Notes under the pieces: model-generated
Told to the model about the DNA's origin: nothing
What the model saw: only the letters and a program-made list of their open reading frames with translations
The model's database searches: none
Shown: positions 50,501-61,600 of the stretch, piece by piece
Layout of the letters: every line of letters starts with the position of its first letter
Numbering within the stretch: the first letter of the stretch is position 1
Position numbers and translations under genes: made by a program
NCBI GenBank assembly: GCA_017165825.1
Contig: CM029370.1
Span: 10,885,767 to 10,949,766, forward strand
Source of the DNA: Hepsetus odoe
Lineage: Eukaryota > Chordata > Actinopteri > Characiformes > Hepsetidae
Length of the DNA: 64,000 nucleotides
Direction of reading: 5' to 3'

Positions 50501-52943
50501 CTTGACAGGAAAGCACCAAAAACTGTATTTGGTAATAATTTAGAGAATAATTGCCTGTAAATGTGAACATTCACTGGTCTCTATGCAGAAGTGTCAATCA
50601 CTGAAGAAATTCCCCGTGTATAGGTCGCACCCCAATTTTTATAGGGGATTTTGGTACAAATTTGTGCGACTTACAAACAAGAAAATACAGTAACTATATG
50701 AAAATCTGATAATGTATATCTTTATAAATGTAGTTAACATTAAAAATGAACATGAACATTTGAAATGTTTGATTGATAAAGATCCGTTTTCTTTTTGTAG
50801 AATTGAGTGAATTTGGGGGGGGCTGATCTGAATCTATTTTAAGTGTTTGAAACAACAAGACATACGAAAACTTAAGACCTGAAAACTTCTCATTAACTGT
50901 AAATTTAAACTGACTTGACAGTTTTTTTGTTTTGTTTTTTTATTTATAAATAGTGAGCTACTTAATCAGATCTGATTCATTCATAGCTTGGAGCTTGGAG
51001 GCTCCAGCCTCTCTTATTGTTCCCTTGGAAAGACATGAGCAAACTTGTCAGATCATTTTTTAGGAGCTGAATCACGTTTCTCAAAGACCAAGAACTGTGA
51101 GTAAAACTGATCAAGAACTAGAAAGCTACTACCCTTTAGCTCAGTTCAACTCCGCCCTTTGAATCTCTCTCATTGTTCTTACCGATGACAGTTAAAATGA
51201 ATAGAAGGGTTGAGACTCCTGCTGTTCCGTAAAACATGATGCTTATGTTTCGCCCCATCAGGTCCTTATCGTCAGCAGTGTTCGGAATGAGCACTGGTGG
51301 GAGAAGGAACCCTACCGCAACACCCAGCTGTGAGAGAGGGGAAGAGAGAGACAGACCAAGAGAGACAGAAAACAGAGCACATACTTCACTACATGACACC
51401 AACTGCTTGCTTTTAAGTCTTAGTAGGTAAAAGTGCATAGTAAACAGGCAAGATAAAACACAGACTGACACCCGGTATTCTCCGATAGTTTCTTTATAAA
51501 CAGCGAGTTAATACTTTTTTTTTTTTTTTTTGGCGGCAACATGCATTTCTTACTTTGGGGCTTTATTATTATTAATTATTATTATTATAGACCAAAAAGA
51601 TCCCAAAATAGCAGAATAGCACGTCACAAACATTCCCCTCTATTCTAATTATATGAACAACTCACTCTTATAAACATGTATCTTTGACTTGGTGCCTTGG
51701 TATCTGTCATCTTTCTTAGATGGCTTCTTTAAGGATCATATTTTTTGGCTAAAATGTACTTGGCTGTGAGTTTAGGCTACTCTACCGGCCTCTGCAGTTT
51801 TAAATCTTAAGAAATTAAAAAGATACAGCATTAACAGTAACAAACCCAGGGCTCAAGGAGTCACATGTTCATGGTTATTATCCAGGTTAGAGAGGCAGTC
51901 AACATACATTACACTATTATCCTGTGTATGTGTGTAAGCCACCCCTCGTTGTTATTTTTGTTGGCAAAATGCCAGCAGTCAACTACATATATGACTCATT
52001 CAAGCAGAACAAGGATATCTAACTTAAGTAAGCATGAAGTAGTGAAGAAACAGGTGCAGGTGATAAATGATCAGGCTGGGGATTAGTTTACTGGTGATGC
52101 TGAATGGCTGGAAGATTACCTAAGCACCTCGTATCTTTGGGCACTTTGTAAACATCTATCCCCTTCACTAGTCAATAAACCAACGATAAAACTAAATAAA
52201 AATACTGTATTTGCATCAGCAAGGGAATTCCTAGCGAAACTGGAAAAAATGAAGCGTATTTTCGTGTCTATGCTGGACTCTTCGTGCCACCATCCATGAA
52301 CTTCAGTGTCATTCTCCTCTACCTGGTTGCCCAGCACAGCGGTCGCACAGGCGGTGGAGACTTCTTTGGGGCCGAACCACACGGATGCGATCCGGGAAGG
52401 CAGGCCGAGGATGAACACCTGAGATACAGAGCACACGATCTGTGCCAGCATGGTGACCCAGAAGAGGTGCGGCCCGACGCTGGCGCACTTCAACCAGGCG
52501 CCCACGCCGTTTAAACCAGCGCCCAGCAGCCCCGTGACCCGCAGCCCCTTTCTGTCCAGCAGCCAGGTGGCCGGGAAGATGAGCGGTACGTAGGCCAGCA
52601 TGTAGACCACGGAGAGCCAGTCGATCATCACGTTAGACACGCTGTAATACTGCATGAAGATGTTGGTGATGATGCTGTACTGGATCCACTGGAAGGCATT
52701 TACGAGAGAATAGAGACTGAAAATGCATAACACTGCAAACCTCCGGCGGTACAGCCGCGTTTGGGGGGCTTCGCTCGGCAGCATCGACTCCGTCTCCTCC
52801 GGCGGGAGTTCCCGCTCCGCCTGCTTACAGTCCAGCGCGTTCACAATGCTCGTGACATTCCGGTAGGGTGTCTCAGTCACCGCCGCTTCGCAGGCAGCGC
52901 TGCTGTGCAGGACATGCTCCTGAAGCAATTCTCCGGCCACCAT
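41551..52943 (-). CDS. flvcr1: FLVCR1, 12-helix major facilitator transporter (choline/ethanolamine, heme export family)
   Basis: Ten coding exons on the - strand: 52943-52323, 51327-51183, 49809-49669, 46110-46043, 45387-45284, 44274-44164, 43643-43538, 43303-43192, 43086-43025, 41634-41551, giving 517 residues (human 555; the shortfall is in the N-terminal tail). All phases match. A cytosolic N-terminus of about 66 residues precedes the first helix (residues 69-92, NAFQWIQYS), and hydrophobic helices are spread over the remaining exons as expected for 12 passes. Trp86 and Tyr310 align with human Trp125 and Tyr349, reported choline-site residues. FLVCR1 is a plasma-membrane transporter, first named as a cat retrovirus receptor and heme exporter and more recently shown to carry choline. 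The last exon is the least certain part: its acceptor (gtttgaag) is weak, yet it yields a family-like tail ending LSRETSI. Reading on past the exon-9 donor would add VRTCLSFV and stop. Confidence 0.95.
42007..42900 (-). mobile_element. Degenerate Tc1/mariner-type transposon remnant
   Basis: On the - strand, broken frames hold transposase fragments: KDGLKINSQT with a following FLE (about 42350-42420) and, nearer the C-terminus, LNSVLEAVVAAAQKV then TDSMNGR and VIEKKG (42060-42190). I recognise these as parts of a DD34E/D-type transposase common in fish. Frameshifts and deletions make it inactive. A run of 23 A (42033-42055) interrupts its outer end. It lies in flvcr1 intron 9. Confidence 0.75.
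42912..42971. repeat. Perfect 25-bp inverted repeat (hairpin)
   Basis: Arms at 42912-42936 and 42947-42971 are exact reverse complements (left arm begins aaaatgtttcacaaggacac), separated by the 10-base loop ccttttctgc. It sits in flvcr1 intron 9 just outside the transposon remnant and 54 bp from exon 9. Confidence 0.95.
44955..45010 (+). repeat. Short family E repeat fragment
   Basis: Contains cttctttt..gactgctccc and a tgggtcatcacaagcagatc stretch matching the repeat at 38195-38400 with substitutions. It is in flvcr1 intron 5. Confidence 0.5.
46268..47510 (+). mobile_element. Degenerate Tc1 transposon interrupted by a SINE
   Basis: In flvcr1 intron 3, opposite to the gene. Codons around 46650-46830 read as a Tc1 DNA-binding region (ISHSTVWKIVYKWK-like, then PRSGHPSKF). 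The C-terminal part (MMWDDLKWAVDA-like) follows at about 47040-47075 after a large internal deletion. The outer parts include aaattaggacatcc and gtgtcctaactttttcctc, typical of fish Tc1 ends. A family B SINE (47170-47335) splits the right arm. No active product is possible. Confidence 0.8.
47170..47335 (+). mobile_element. Family B SINE nested in the Tc1 remnant
   Basis: Reads ggggtggctcaagaggtccc, box B ggttcaaatcc, then the body (ctgagcaaaacccttaaccc) and the tail ataaaagtgccgtaaaagtg and atgccgtaaatgtaaatg. The region between boxes A and B is shortened. Tc1 sequence resumes directly after it (tacaagaagcctctcac). Confidence 0.8.
47878..49445 (-). mobile_element. Degenerate Tc1 transposon with long inverted ends, interrupted by a SINE
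   Basis: Outer arms are long inverted repeats: the left starts atctcacaaaagtgaggaca and the right ends actcacttttgtgagatac, with matching inner text about the drop in cctcaaaataac/gttattttgagg. The transposase frame lies on the - strand (start near 48862, MAPHGKE-like) but is broken by frameshifts and large deletions. It lies in flvcr1 intron 3. A family A SINE (49082-49331) interrupts the right arm. Confidence 0.85.
49082..49331 (+). mobile_element. Family A SINE nested in the Tc1 arm
   Basis: Contains cagcagtggcctagtggtta (box A), box B ggttcgattcc, gccctgaggtacccttgag, and the end cctcgcaatgacgaaggttg. The Tc1 arm resumes at atacaagctgtacactgac. Its 5' junction is unusual (see findings). 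Confidence 0.85.
50190..50694. mobile_element. Non-autonomous inverted-repeat element (MITE-like)
   Basis: Imperfect terminal inverted repeats of about 30 bp: left gtaccatatttacttgtgta then tatgtcgcac; right, on the - strand, gttactgtattttcttgttt then gtaagtcgcac. The word gtgtataggtcgcacccc recurs inside near 50615. It has no coding capacity and lies in flvcr1 intron 2. The pattern suggests a hAT-like MITE, which is inference. Confidence 0.65.
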
Positions 52944-54226
52944 GATGTGTCCCCAATTGTCGGTTTTTAATTACCCACTCAGCACCAGCGGGTGGTGAAG
53001 CAGCACCATTTGTGTTTAATCCCTCAACGGCTTACTGGTGATCAGCGAGACCATCACGTCCTGCTGTGTAACTACACTTCTCTTAATAACAGCCGCCGCT
53101 AACATATAGGAAACAATCAGCACATGGTTCCCTGATGTTTGAAAGAAGGAAGCCGCTTCATCTCTAGTATTTATAGCCCAGGCGGCCTGGCTGAGCCTGC
53201 CGTGATGCGCCGTATATTCCCACTGAGCGCCAGGATTGGTTGGTGGTGCGGTACTGACAAGCAGGCTGACCAATCCGAGTGCACTGCATGTTGCCATAGT
53301 AAGCAAGCTATTAGTCGGCTCCAGGATGTGGGCGGGACATGCCAGGATGTGTGGGGGGACATGATGATAAGCGGTGTCAAAACCTTCCGATGATAACGAG
53401 ACCCAATAAGAATACAGAACGTGAATAATAACGTCTAAACTGTAGATTAGCGTAGCGAGCTTTACCTTCACCTGGCCCTGAAACCTAACCTAAAGATGTC
53501 TTTACACTGTGGTGGTAACAGACACTACTATAGTCCAATCAACACAACACTGGGATGTTCAGGACTGGGAGCTTTTATTTTCTTTTTTCTTTTATTTTCT
53601 ACTGGGAGACTTTTATTTGAGGGAAACTGAAGGGCTTGTGTCAGACAACGGATGAGGGAGAGGGAAGCGTCAAATGTGTTGTTGCTGCAGTGAAAATGCA
53701 GGTAGATGGGTGGTAGTCTTGGATTTTTGGGGAGGGACATGTTCCAAAATAGGATGTATGATTTTTTATTATCAAAAAAGGATCATATATTCATATAAAC
53801 TTTACAATAAAAATTAGTGTATAAGTGTAACTGACTGGTTTTGAAGTGTTTAAGTCTTACTACAATAAACCAATGTATACTAAATTATTTACGATGTGTA
53901 CTTCGTTTACAATCTCAGCAAATCTTTGCACAGTTGACTGACTGGAAATAAGATTAATGGAGTTGTGGCTAGCAGAATAGAGAGCCATGTGGCCTCTAAT
54001 CCATAATCTTAGTTGAACCCTGTAGACCCTCGGTCTGTAGTGGTATGGCAGTGGTTGTGCCTGACCACTAAAAATAACTCATCAAGCATTTCCCAGCATT
54101 TGATTGTAAATCCAACATTTTTCGCTCCTTAAAGAACTCTCGTCACGCTGTAGCCAAATTTCAGGTTACCATGGAGCTTTCTCATCCAATCAGGTGCCCT
54201 GTTTATGTTTGCGCTGCAACGGCGAG
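52944..54226. promoter_or_regulatory. Head-to-head spacer between flvcr1 and spata45
   Basis: 1.28 kb separates the two start codons on opposite strands. GC- and CpG-enriched DNA continues from flvcr1 exon 1 to about 53460 and probably holds the flvcr1 promoter and 5' UTR. The stretch 53500-54120 is AT-richer. Whether the two genes share a promoter cannot be told. A ccaat box lies at 54187-54191 (tcatccaatcagg), 36 bp before the spata45 ATG. Confidence 0.45.
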
Positions 54227-55515
54227 ATGTCAAAGTCAAAAGTGGACCAGCTATATGAGCTGAACATGCGGAGAGAAACGTGGTGCTGTGTAGAATTCGA
54301 CACCCGTCGAATTTGGGAGCATGCTCAGCGGAGACATTTCGACTGTCACCTGCGAAACACCAACTTCAGCGCCCTGCATGCTGCGAAACCCGAGCAGCGC
54401 GACACCTGGATGGGAAAACCCGAGATATATCGCGAGAGGAGGCATTTCGAGGAGAGCTGTAAGCGAACTTCGTGCTCCGTGGCAGCTTTAACGCCGCTAC
54501 AGCTCACTACAATGCTGTAATCGAGATGTAAAGTTACTAAGAGCAGTTTCTCGTAACTTGTGCTATTCAAGAGAAATAATCAGAATTGATAACAACGAGG
54601 TGTTAGGAGCCAGACGTTATAAGGGTTTAAGGCCTCTAAATGGCCTCTCACACTAAGTCACAATAGCAAATGTTAATTGAACCTCACACTGTTTTATGAA
54701 TCGATCAAGGATTTGGCCTAAAATACAGTTTTTTGAATCTATTTAGGACACTGGGCCAGATGCAGGACATTGTGTAACAAAATAACAGCAAATTATTTTT
54801 CACAAACACCACTTGTATTGGTTAGCCAATAATATGCATGTTTTTACACAAATGTAGCATTAATCCTGGATCCTGTTATCACCATTATAAACAAAGCTAA
54901 GTTCTTAAGTGTCTCTGACACATTCTTACTGTGCATGAATTTGTTTCAACCCCAATGTCTGCTGTGTTTTTAAAAATCACAAATTTCCCCTTTAACCTTG
55001 ATGTATGCAGTTTGTATAAAATGCAGTTAAAATCCCCAGAAACACCATACAAACATTTTATACAATTCTTAAATGTGTGTTTAGTCATATGAATGGGGCT
55101 TAACCCAGTTTAGAATACCTGTTATCCTTTTAAAAAAGACATAAAACTGGTCAGGTTCTGGTAAGATCGTTCCACTAGAGTCAGCGTGAATATCTATCAA
55201 TAGACACTGCAGTTCTTAAACTCAACTTCAACAGTGTTAACGCATGATTCTATGAACCAGTTCCTATGCACAGATTAAGCCTAGTCTTATCATTTGTTAC
55301 ATAAATGATGATTCACCACTGAAATCCTTTGTAGCCTATGATAGGCTAATTCTGGGACTGAGAAATTATTGAAAAAGTGTTAGAAAAATGTCATCCAAGT
55401 CCACCCTTTTTTTTTTTTGCGTGAAAACCTTTTGTTCCAAGTTCAACCCCCTTAAAGCCTACTTAAACATTCTTGTTTTTCTCACTTTCCTACAGATAAA
55501 GCTCATCTTGTGTGA
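54227..55515 (+). CDS. spata45: Small protein, probable Spata45 ortholog
   Basis: Two coding exons are proposed: 54227-54458 and 55496-55515, joined in phase 1 (donor gtaagc at 54459; acceptor ctcactttcctacag), giving 83 residues. The first exon encodes a charged sequence with LYELNMRRETWCCVEF, AQRRHF, RDTWMGKPEIY and RERRHFEES; the second adds only five whole residues (KAHLV) before TGA. The repeated RRHF motif, short length, position and orientation between flvcr1 and tatdn3 all fit SPATA45 (human about 98 residues), a testis-linked protein of unknown function with no named domain. The ATG at 54227 has a purine at -3; the frame stays open upstream only through a GTG at 54194, not used here. 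If the intron were retained, the frame would end at 54520. Identity rests mainly on synteny and general resemblance. Confidence 0.72.
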
Positions 55516-55574
55516 ATGACTGCAACTCATGCTCCACATTGCATGGCAGACAACCACCATTAGAAATTAAACCA

Positions 55575-55580
55575 AATAAA
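55575..55580 (+). promoter_or_regulatory. spata45: spata45 polyadenylation signal
   Basis: AATAAA lies 60 bp after the proposed spata45 stop, supporting the short terminal exon. Confidence 0.6.
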
Positions 55581-55614
55581 CAATCTTGTTCTACATGCTC
55601 CCATTTTCATTATG

Positions 55615-55620
55615 TTTATT
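55615..55620 (-). promoter_or_regulatory. tatdn3: tatdn3 polyadenylation signal
   Basis: On the - strand AATAAA lies 22 bp after the tatdn3 stop codon. It implies an exceptionally short 3' UTR of about 40-50 nt. Confidence 0.65.
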
Positions 55621-55641
55621 CTAAGATAAAAAGTATTAGAA

Positions 55642-58600
55642 TTACAAAATTTTTAACTTGGAGAATAAGCGCAGAGCATTTTGTGTGGTGACCTCAGCAA
55701 CAATCTCTGTAGATATTCCCTTCACTTTTGCAATGTGCTCGCATGAAAGAGTGATGTTTTTAGGCTCATTTCTGACCTGGAGGAGTGAAAAAAAAACAAC
55801 AACTGTAAACTGTGGGAATCTCGTGGGCAGAATACAAACAAATAATAGAATGACAACATTCTGGTCTTGCCTTACATGTTTTTCAGGCCCCAGAGCTGGC
55901 GAGTCTGTTTCAAGGCAGATGTATTCCAGTGGTATCTGTCTGACGAGTTTGGTTCTCTGCAATATAAGAACACAGAGTAAAACTCAACATTAAGTCTGGA
56001 AGATTATACCAATCAGACCAATTGTATACATAGACTTCACCTACAGATGCCCAAAAGCCTTTGTTTAATTTATTTTCAGCCTGTGGATCAATGCATAAGC
56101 AAATTGTTAGCAGGTTAACCTGACCTAAATATCAGTTTTCTACTATCACGCTATTTTGATAAAACACTTGCTCTCTCTTGCCAACTCTTTCATGTTTAAA
56201 CCCAGAGACTTTCTCAGTAGGTTCAATCACATGATGTGGCACACACCCAGTTATCAGTGACACCTACCATATGTCCTATATATCCAAATAAGTGACCTAC
56301 CTATTAAAAACATCATTTTAAGTAGCTTGTCCACCTTTAACTGCAGTAACTGCCTCAACGCTTCTGAGAAGGCTGTACACTAGCTGTTGGAACATTGCCG
56401 TGAAAATTTGATTGCAATCAGCCACAAACGTTTTAGTGAGGTCAAGTCAGTTTGAATAATATAGTTTTTGTCACAAATTAGCTTAACAGACTCTAAGTCA
56501 GAGACCCAGGTGAGCAAGTCAAAGGTGACAGAGGAAGAACTCCCTTAAACTGGAGGAAGAAACCTTGGGAGGATCCAAGACTCAGAAGAGGAAGCCATCT
56601 TCCTCTGTTCGACACTGGAAAATTAGGAAAGAACAAGAAGTGACATTATTGCAAGTTAAGAAGATTGAAGCGGTGATTCAATTCAATTCAATTCAATTTA
56701 TTCTTGTATAGCGCCTTTTACAACAAAGTTGCCCCAAGGCACTTTACATTGAAGGTCGATGATGGAACAGGTTACAGTTATAGAAGTTAAAGCCGGACGA
56801 CTACGGAGGAGAGGATTGCCAGTACAGTCTGGGTAAACAGAAATAACGTCCATTAAAGTCTCTACTTTGGAGTACATTAAATGGGTTTGAGCTGATTGTA
56901 GCAGTAGCAGCATTGGATGATTCAGTTACGGTCACCAAATCTATAAATCAACTCAAAAGGCACTGGTTGGCACGCCATCACTCCAGATTTCCAGTGCTCC
57001 ACAGCCTAATTGTAACGAACTTTATAGTTCATAAGCTGACAATTGGAATTGGGCACTGTGACCTTAAGCCAGGGCTTTCTGATCTTAGCCGAAAAGATAG
57101 GGTGTGGCAGTAAGTTTTCTGTTGGTCCAGTAGGTCTCAGTCCTCAAACAACTGATCATGCAACATTTGTTGGAATGAAAACTATGTCAGTAGCTACACC
57201 CAGCCTTTGCAAATAAGACTGCACACCTATCTTAGACTGCTTGAGGGCATCCCTCGCTATTTATAGTGTTCATGTGCCATCACACCATTACAAGGATCGC
57301 CCACCTGGTGGGCAAAACAAAGCTTTCTTTGACACATATTATTTCCAGGGTTGTTTATCCAAAATGCCCGATAGTTGTGTAATTTGTCCTAACTGATGAT
57401 GGGGCTGCTCTTCTAGAGAATGTCAAAATGGAAACATCAGAGAAAGAAATTGTAGATTTTTGCCATTGGTTGTGCCTCTCTGGAGGGTAAATTAAAAAGT
57501 CGCAACAAGTAATTCAAACATCTTCACTGTTTTTAATGGTTGACATATTTAGGTGGGTGGTGTGGGGAAATTTGATTCCTGTACTTTTAGTTTGCTCATC
57601 TTTGTTTTTTCTTTTTTGAAAGGTAATATAAATTCCTGTTTGCTTGGGACAGAGGGAAAATGTTCTCCCCCATTCTGAAGTTTTATGAGTTCTGTGCTAG
57701 TCACTCATTTACTCATTATCTTGGAGCCTATCCAAACGCACATACCCTGGACAGGTTGCAAGTCCATCACAGGATACAGACAAGCACGCTCACACCCAGG
57801 TACCAATCTAGCATCTCCAATCCACATGACATGCATGTCTTTAAACTGTGGGAGCATCCAGAACAAACCCACACAGACAAGGGGATAACATGCAAAGTCC
57901 ACACACAAGGGACCAGGCCACCTCACTTGGGAATAAAACCCAAGACCTTCGTGCTGGAGGTGAAAGCTCAAACCACTGTACCACCTGTGCTAGTCAAGCG
58001 ACTAAAAACTGAGTTGGCTACACTTTTATGTGGAGAGCATTATACATATGTATGTATAATGAAACACCAGCAATAGGTGCACTATAAGGTTAACTAATTG
58101 AAAATTTTGTATATGCAGGTATAGCCTATGTGTTGCTATACACAATCTACTCCAATTGTCAATGCTTCATCAGAACAAAGTCCACCTATATGGTAGGTGT
58201 AGCTGATAAAATGGCCAGTGATAGTGCATGTGCAAGTTAGAGGCAGCTCAAGTGTGTAAAACGTGTGTGGGCCCTTTCAGATGGGCTCCCAACAAAAGTT
58301 GAAAAGAACCAAAAATGCACTTCTAACTTGATCGTTTTGGCTGACTGCAGGGGGAAATGAGAAGTAGTATCCAGCCTGAAGCCCTTCCATAGCAACAGAT
58401 GGCCTCCCAGCAAAATTATGTAACAGTGCATGTCTAATACCTAAAGGTGAAAAAACAAAAAGCTATACAAAAGGCTGACTTGCAAATTTCGAATTAAAGA
58501 CAAAAAAAAATGGCTCTTGGCTACAAGTGCTTACCTTGCTCTTTCATCGTGGCTATGGTGACCTTGGCAGCTGAGCATGAATGCACATTCCTTATAAGAT

Positions 58601-61600
58601 AAGGCAGGAGAAGTTTTATTATACTGTGAGAAGTTTTATTATACTGTGAACAGTTTTACAGTGGTTTAAATGGACCACTGAAACTTTCCCTGAAACGCGC
58701 GAGTTGCAGCACACTCACACAGGTAACTCCAGCTCTTTGGATATTTCTAGCTGCTTTTTAAAAACTACCAATTGCTCATCACGCTCCTGAACACCAGGTG
58801 CATACCATGGAGTGAAGTCAAGTCCAATCTGGAAATGGAAACAAAGTAGGCAAAAATGTTAGGATGTTAAATAAAACTGGAGGTTTATGCCTTTCAACAA
58901 ATATTAAAGACTTAATCAGTTCCCTAATTATTGGCACTCTAACTGGGCCAAGAAAGTTTTATTGTTAGTTATCTCTACCTCACACAAAAAATGTCACAAA
59001 ACAACATAACTGAAGGCACCTCTGCAATTAGTACTTTTGTGTACTTTACCTTTGTCAACATAATCTTGTCATGTAAAGCTTGAGAGAAGGATTTAAGAGA
59101 ATACTCTTCCATGCTGAATTTCCCCAGATCCATTGGGATGTTATATCTATTTTCCTCTCCTCATCAGCTCATCAAGCGATTCTCAATAAGGTTAGGTGAG
59201 AGGGACTGGCATGTCCAAAGCTTTATCACATGGCCACTGAACTCTTTTTGTGTAAATGTGGACATATGTCCTGCTGAATGATCTGACCAAGACAATCATT
59301 TTAAGCATAAGCATCTCTAATCACATACCCATAGCACTTTCATCACTGTATCTTTGATTTTCTTTATCTGTACTGAATCGTCCAATTTATGATCATGTAC
59401 TCATAAAAGGATTTGATCTTTCAACTTAGAGCCAGTATCTGATTCTGTGTTTGCATAACTCTGGTAAAGATGCTGCTAATGAGTATTAACCCCATCAGTC
59501 TTCTTCACCTTTTGGCTGGTCCCGTTAGGGGTCGCCACAGCAGATCAACCATCTCCGTTTCTTCATGAGACCAAAGAGTGTGTTAATATGAATAGCCACT
59601 AAAACCTGTTTTGGTTTTAGGTGTACATTTCATACTGCCCTAACCCTGGGATGTGATGTACCAGTGGTTATGCCAAGAGGTATGCTGTTACATCCATAAA
59701 GTTGTGCAATTGCACAGTACATCCATTCAGGCATAAGGCATTTTAGACTTTGAGACTTGTGTGTAAAGTACACATAAATAGCATGAATGCAAAGAATTTT
59801 ATTGAATATTTGTCTCCTTACCAAATTATAAAAAATATATTATCCTTTACTCTATGCATTGGATTGGAGTGAAAACAATTTTTTTTATTATAGCTAGTTG
59901 GAAGAAAATTAATTAATAAAAAAATGAATAATTTTATTGCGCCCTTGTGCCTGATTAGTAAGGCTTTCATGTCATTGGGTCTACCCTGTACATTAAACTT
60001 CTTCAGAATAGCTATAGAACTATAGCTATAGAAAAACTGTGCTAAGGGCTGGAATAAGCTATTGAAAGCGAAAAAAAAAAAAAAGAATAATATACTGTAA
60101 AAGAATATACTGTAAAATATAATATATTTTGCTGCTGGAAAAAAAACGTCGTATCTCAGTTTTTTAACTCTGTAGTTTATTTTTTTGGATTTCTTTTGCA
60201 CAAATTAGAAAATGCCAGGTGGCCTTTAAATGTGAGTGTCGATGATGACTGGAACCATGAAAAATGGAATTTGGTTTTGTCCCTAAAGCAACAATTAAAA
60301 TCTTATTATAAACACCTGTTTAACATTTAAACCTAGTAAAAATATTTTTTTTTATGGACTTTTGTCTCACATAATGTATTTTGAGTTAAATGATGGGCTC
60401 TCTTGATTTTTTTGAAACTATAAATAAACCCTGTATTTCGCATTTTATTATTATTTAGCATTTAAAAAATATTTCATTGCTACATACAGTGTTTGTCTTA
60501 TCTAGAGCAATGTAGATTGCCCAATGTCAGTGAAAGTCTCCTTGGAGATACATGGAATTAAGGGGCCCTGCTCAGGGGCTTAAGTGTTGAAGATAGGATA
60601 AGGCTTAAACCTCTTAGAACCTCTTGGTCCACAAATGATGTCATGGGGATGTACAGTTAAGAAAATGTACTATTCAGATATCTTGCAGAGCTATTTTAAT
60701 ATTATAGTTAGGTTATGGATTGTTTTAGAAAAATGACATTTTACCTCACCCACAGCAACTAGATCATCTTTATATGTTTGGAATAAGGGAATGACTGGCT
60801 CCAAGTCCTATAAAAACAAGTAATACAGGAATCATCAGAGAGGGCTTTGTTGTAAAATATTGATAAAAACACTTGCTGTCATTACCTGAAATCTGACACT
60901 GTGCTCACAGCCTTGAAGTGGATGTATTCCAAAGCATGGAAAAACAAGACCTGGGTATCTAATGTTCAAAAGAAAAACAGTTCTGAAAACAGCTGAGTGT
61001 TGAGTCCTTGCAATGTCAATGTGTGTTATGCAGTTTTAGCATATGACAAGGCAGTACACTTCTTACAAGATACAGCAACTCTGCATCACAGAAAAGCATT
61101 GCTGATTGAATCAGATGCTTTGGGGCAGCTGTACATGAGTCTATGGTCAACATGCCCAGTACCAAGCACTGACTAGAGGTATATAAAGCCCCCAAGTATT
61201 GGACATTCAAGCAGTGAAACTGTGTTGTCTGAAATGAAAGTGGAAAAGTGAAAGTGACTACCCATATCATTGTGAAACAGCACAGCACAACACAATGAAC
61301 TTCAACCTCTGCATTTCACCCATTTCGCCCGGGGAGCAGGGGAGCCGGGGAGCCCATTTTGCCCAGGGAGCAGGACGGTACCTTGCTCAAGGGTACCTCA
61401 GGGCAACCTACTGGTGAGGGAATTGAACCCACAATCTTCCGATCCGGAGCAATTCCCTAACCACTAGGCCACCGCTGCCCCAAGGCAGCTCCATCAAATA
61501 CCTGTAAGAGGAGCTGGAGTTTATGATGCAGAAATAAGCACCCAACATGAGGATGTGACCTCACTAAAGCTCTTGTGGCTGAAACACAAATCTAACAGCA

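Larger units (their letters stand above)
55957..58327 (-). other. tatdn3: tatdn3 intron 8 (2.4 kb)
   Basis: Mostly dispersed repeats: family C pieces at 56438-56780 and family D at 57695-57990. A 15-base near-perfect palindrome, gcccacctggtgggc, lies at 57299-57313. No missing exon was found here. Confidence 0.65.

Noticed and set aside
41551..52943. Viral sequence suggested by the FLVCR1 name
   Set aside because: FLVCR1 is a host transporter that was named as a receptor; no retroviral gene or LTR was seen in the window.
53016..53471. 151-codon open frame on the - strand upstream of flvcr1
   Set aside because: It overlaps the CpG-rich 5' flank, has no family resemblance and no splice continuation; likely chance in GC-rich DNA.
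54194..54226. Upstream extension of spata45
   Set aside because: It begins with GTG, not ATG, and a purine at -3 supports ATG at 54227.
57299..57313. CTCF site in gcccacctggtgggc
   Set aside because: It is a nice palindrome but has an extra G within the CTCF core, so I leave it as a chance palindrome.
57660..58076. 138-codon + strand open frame
   Set aside because: It reads through the family D repeat and its flank; not a gene.
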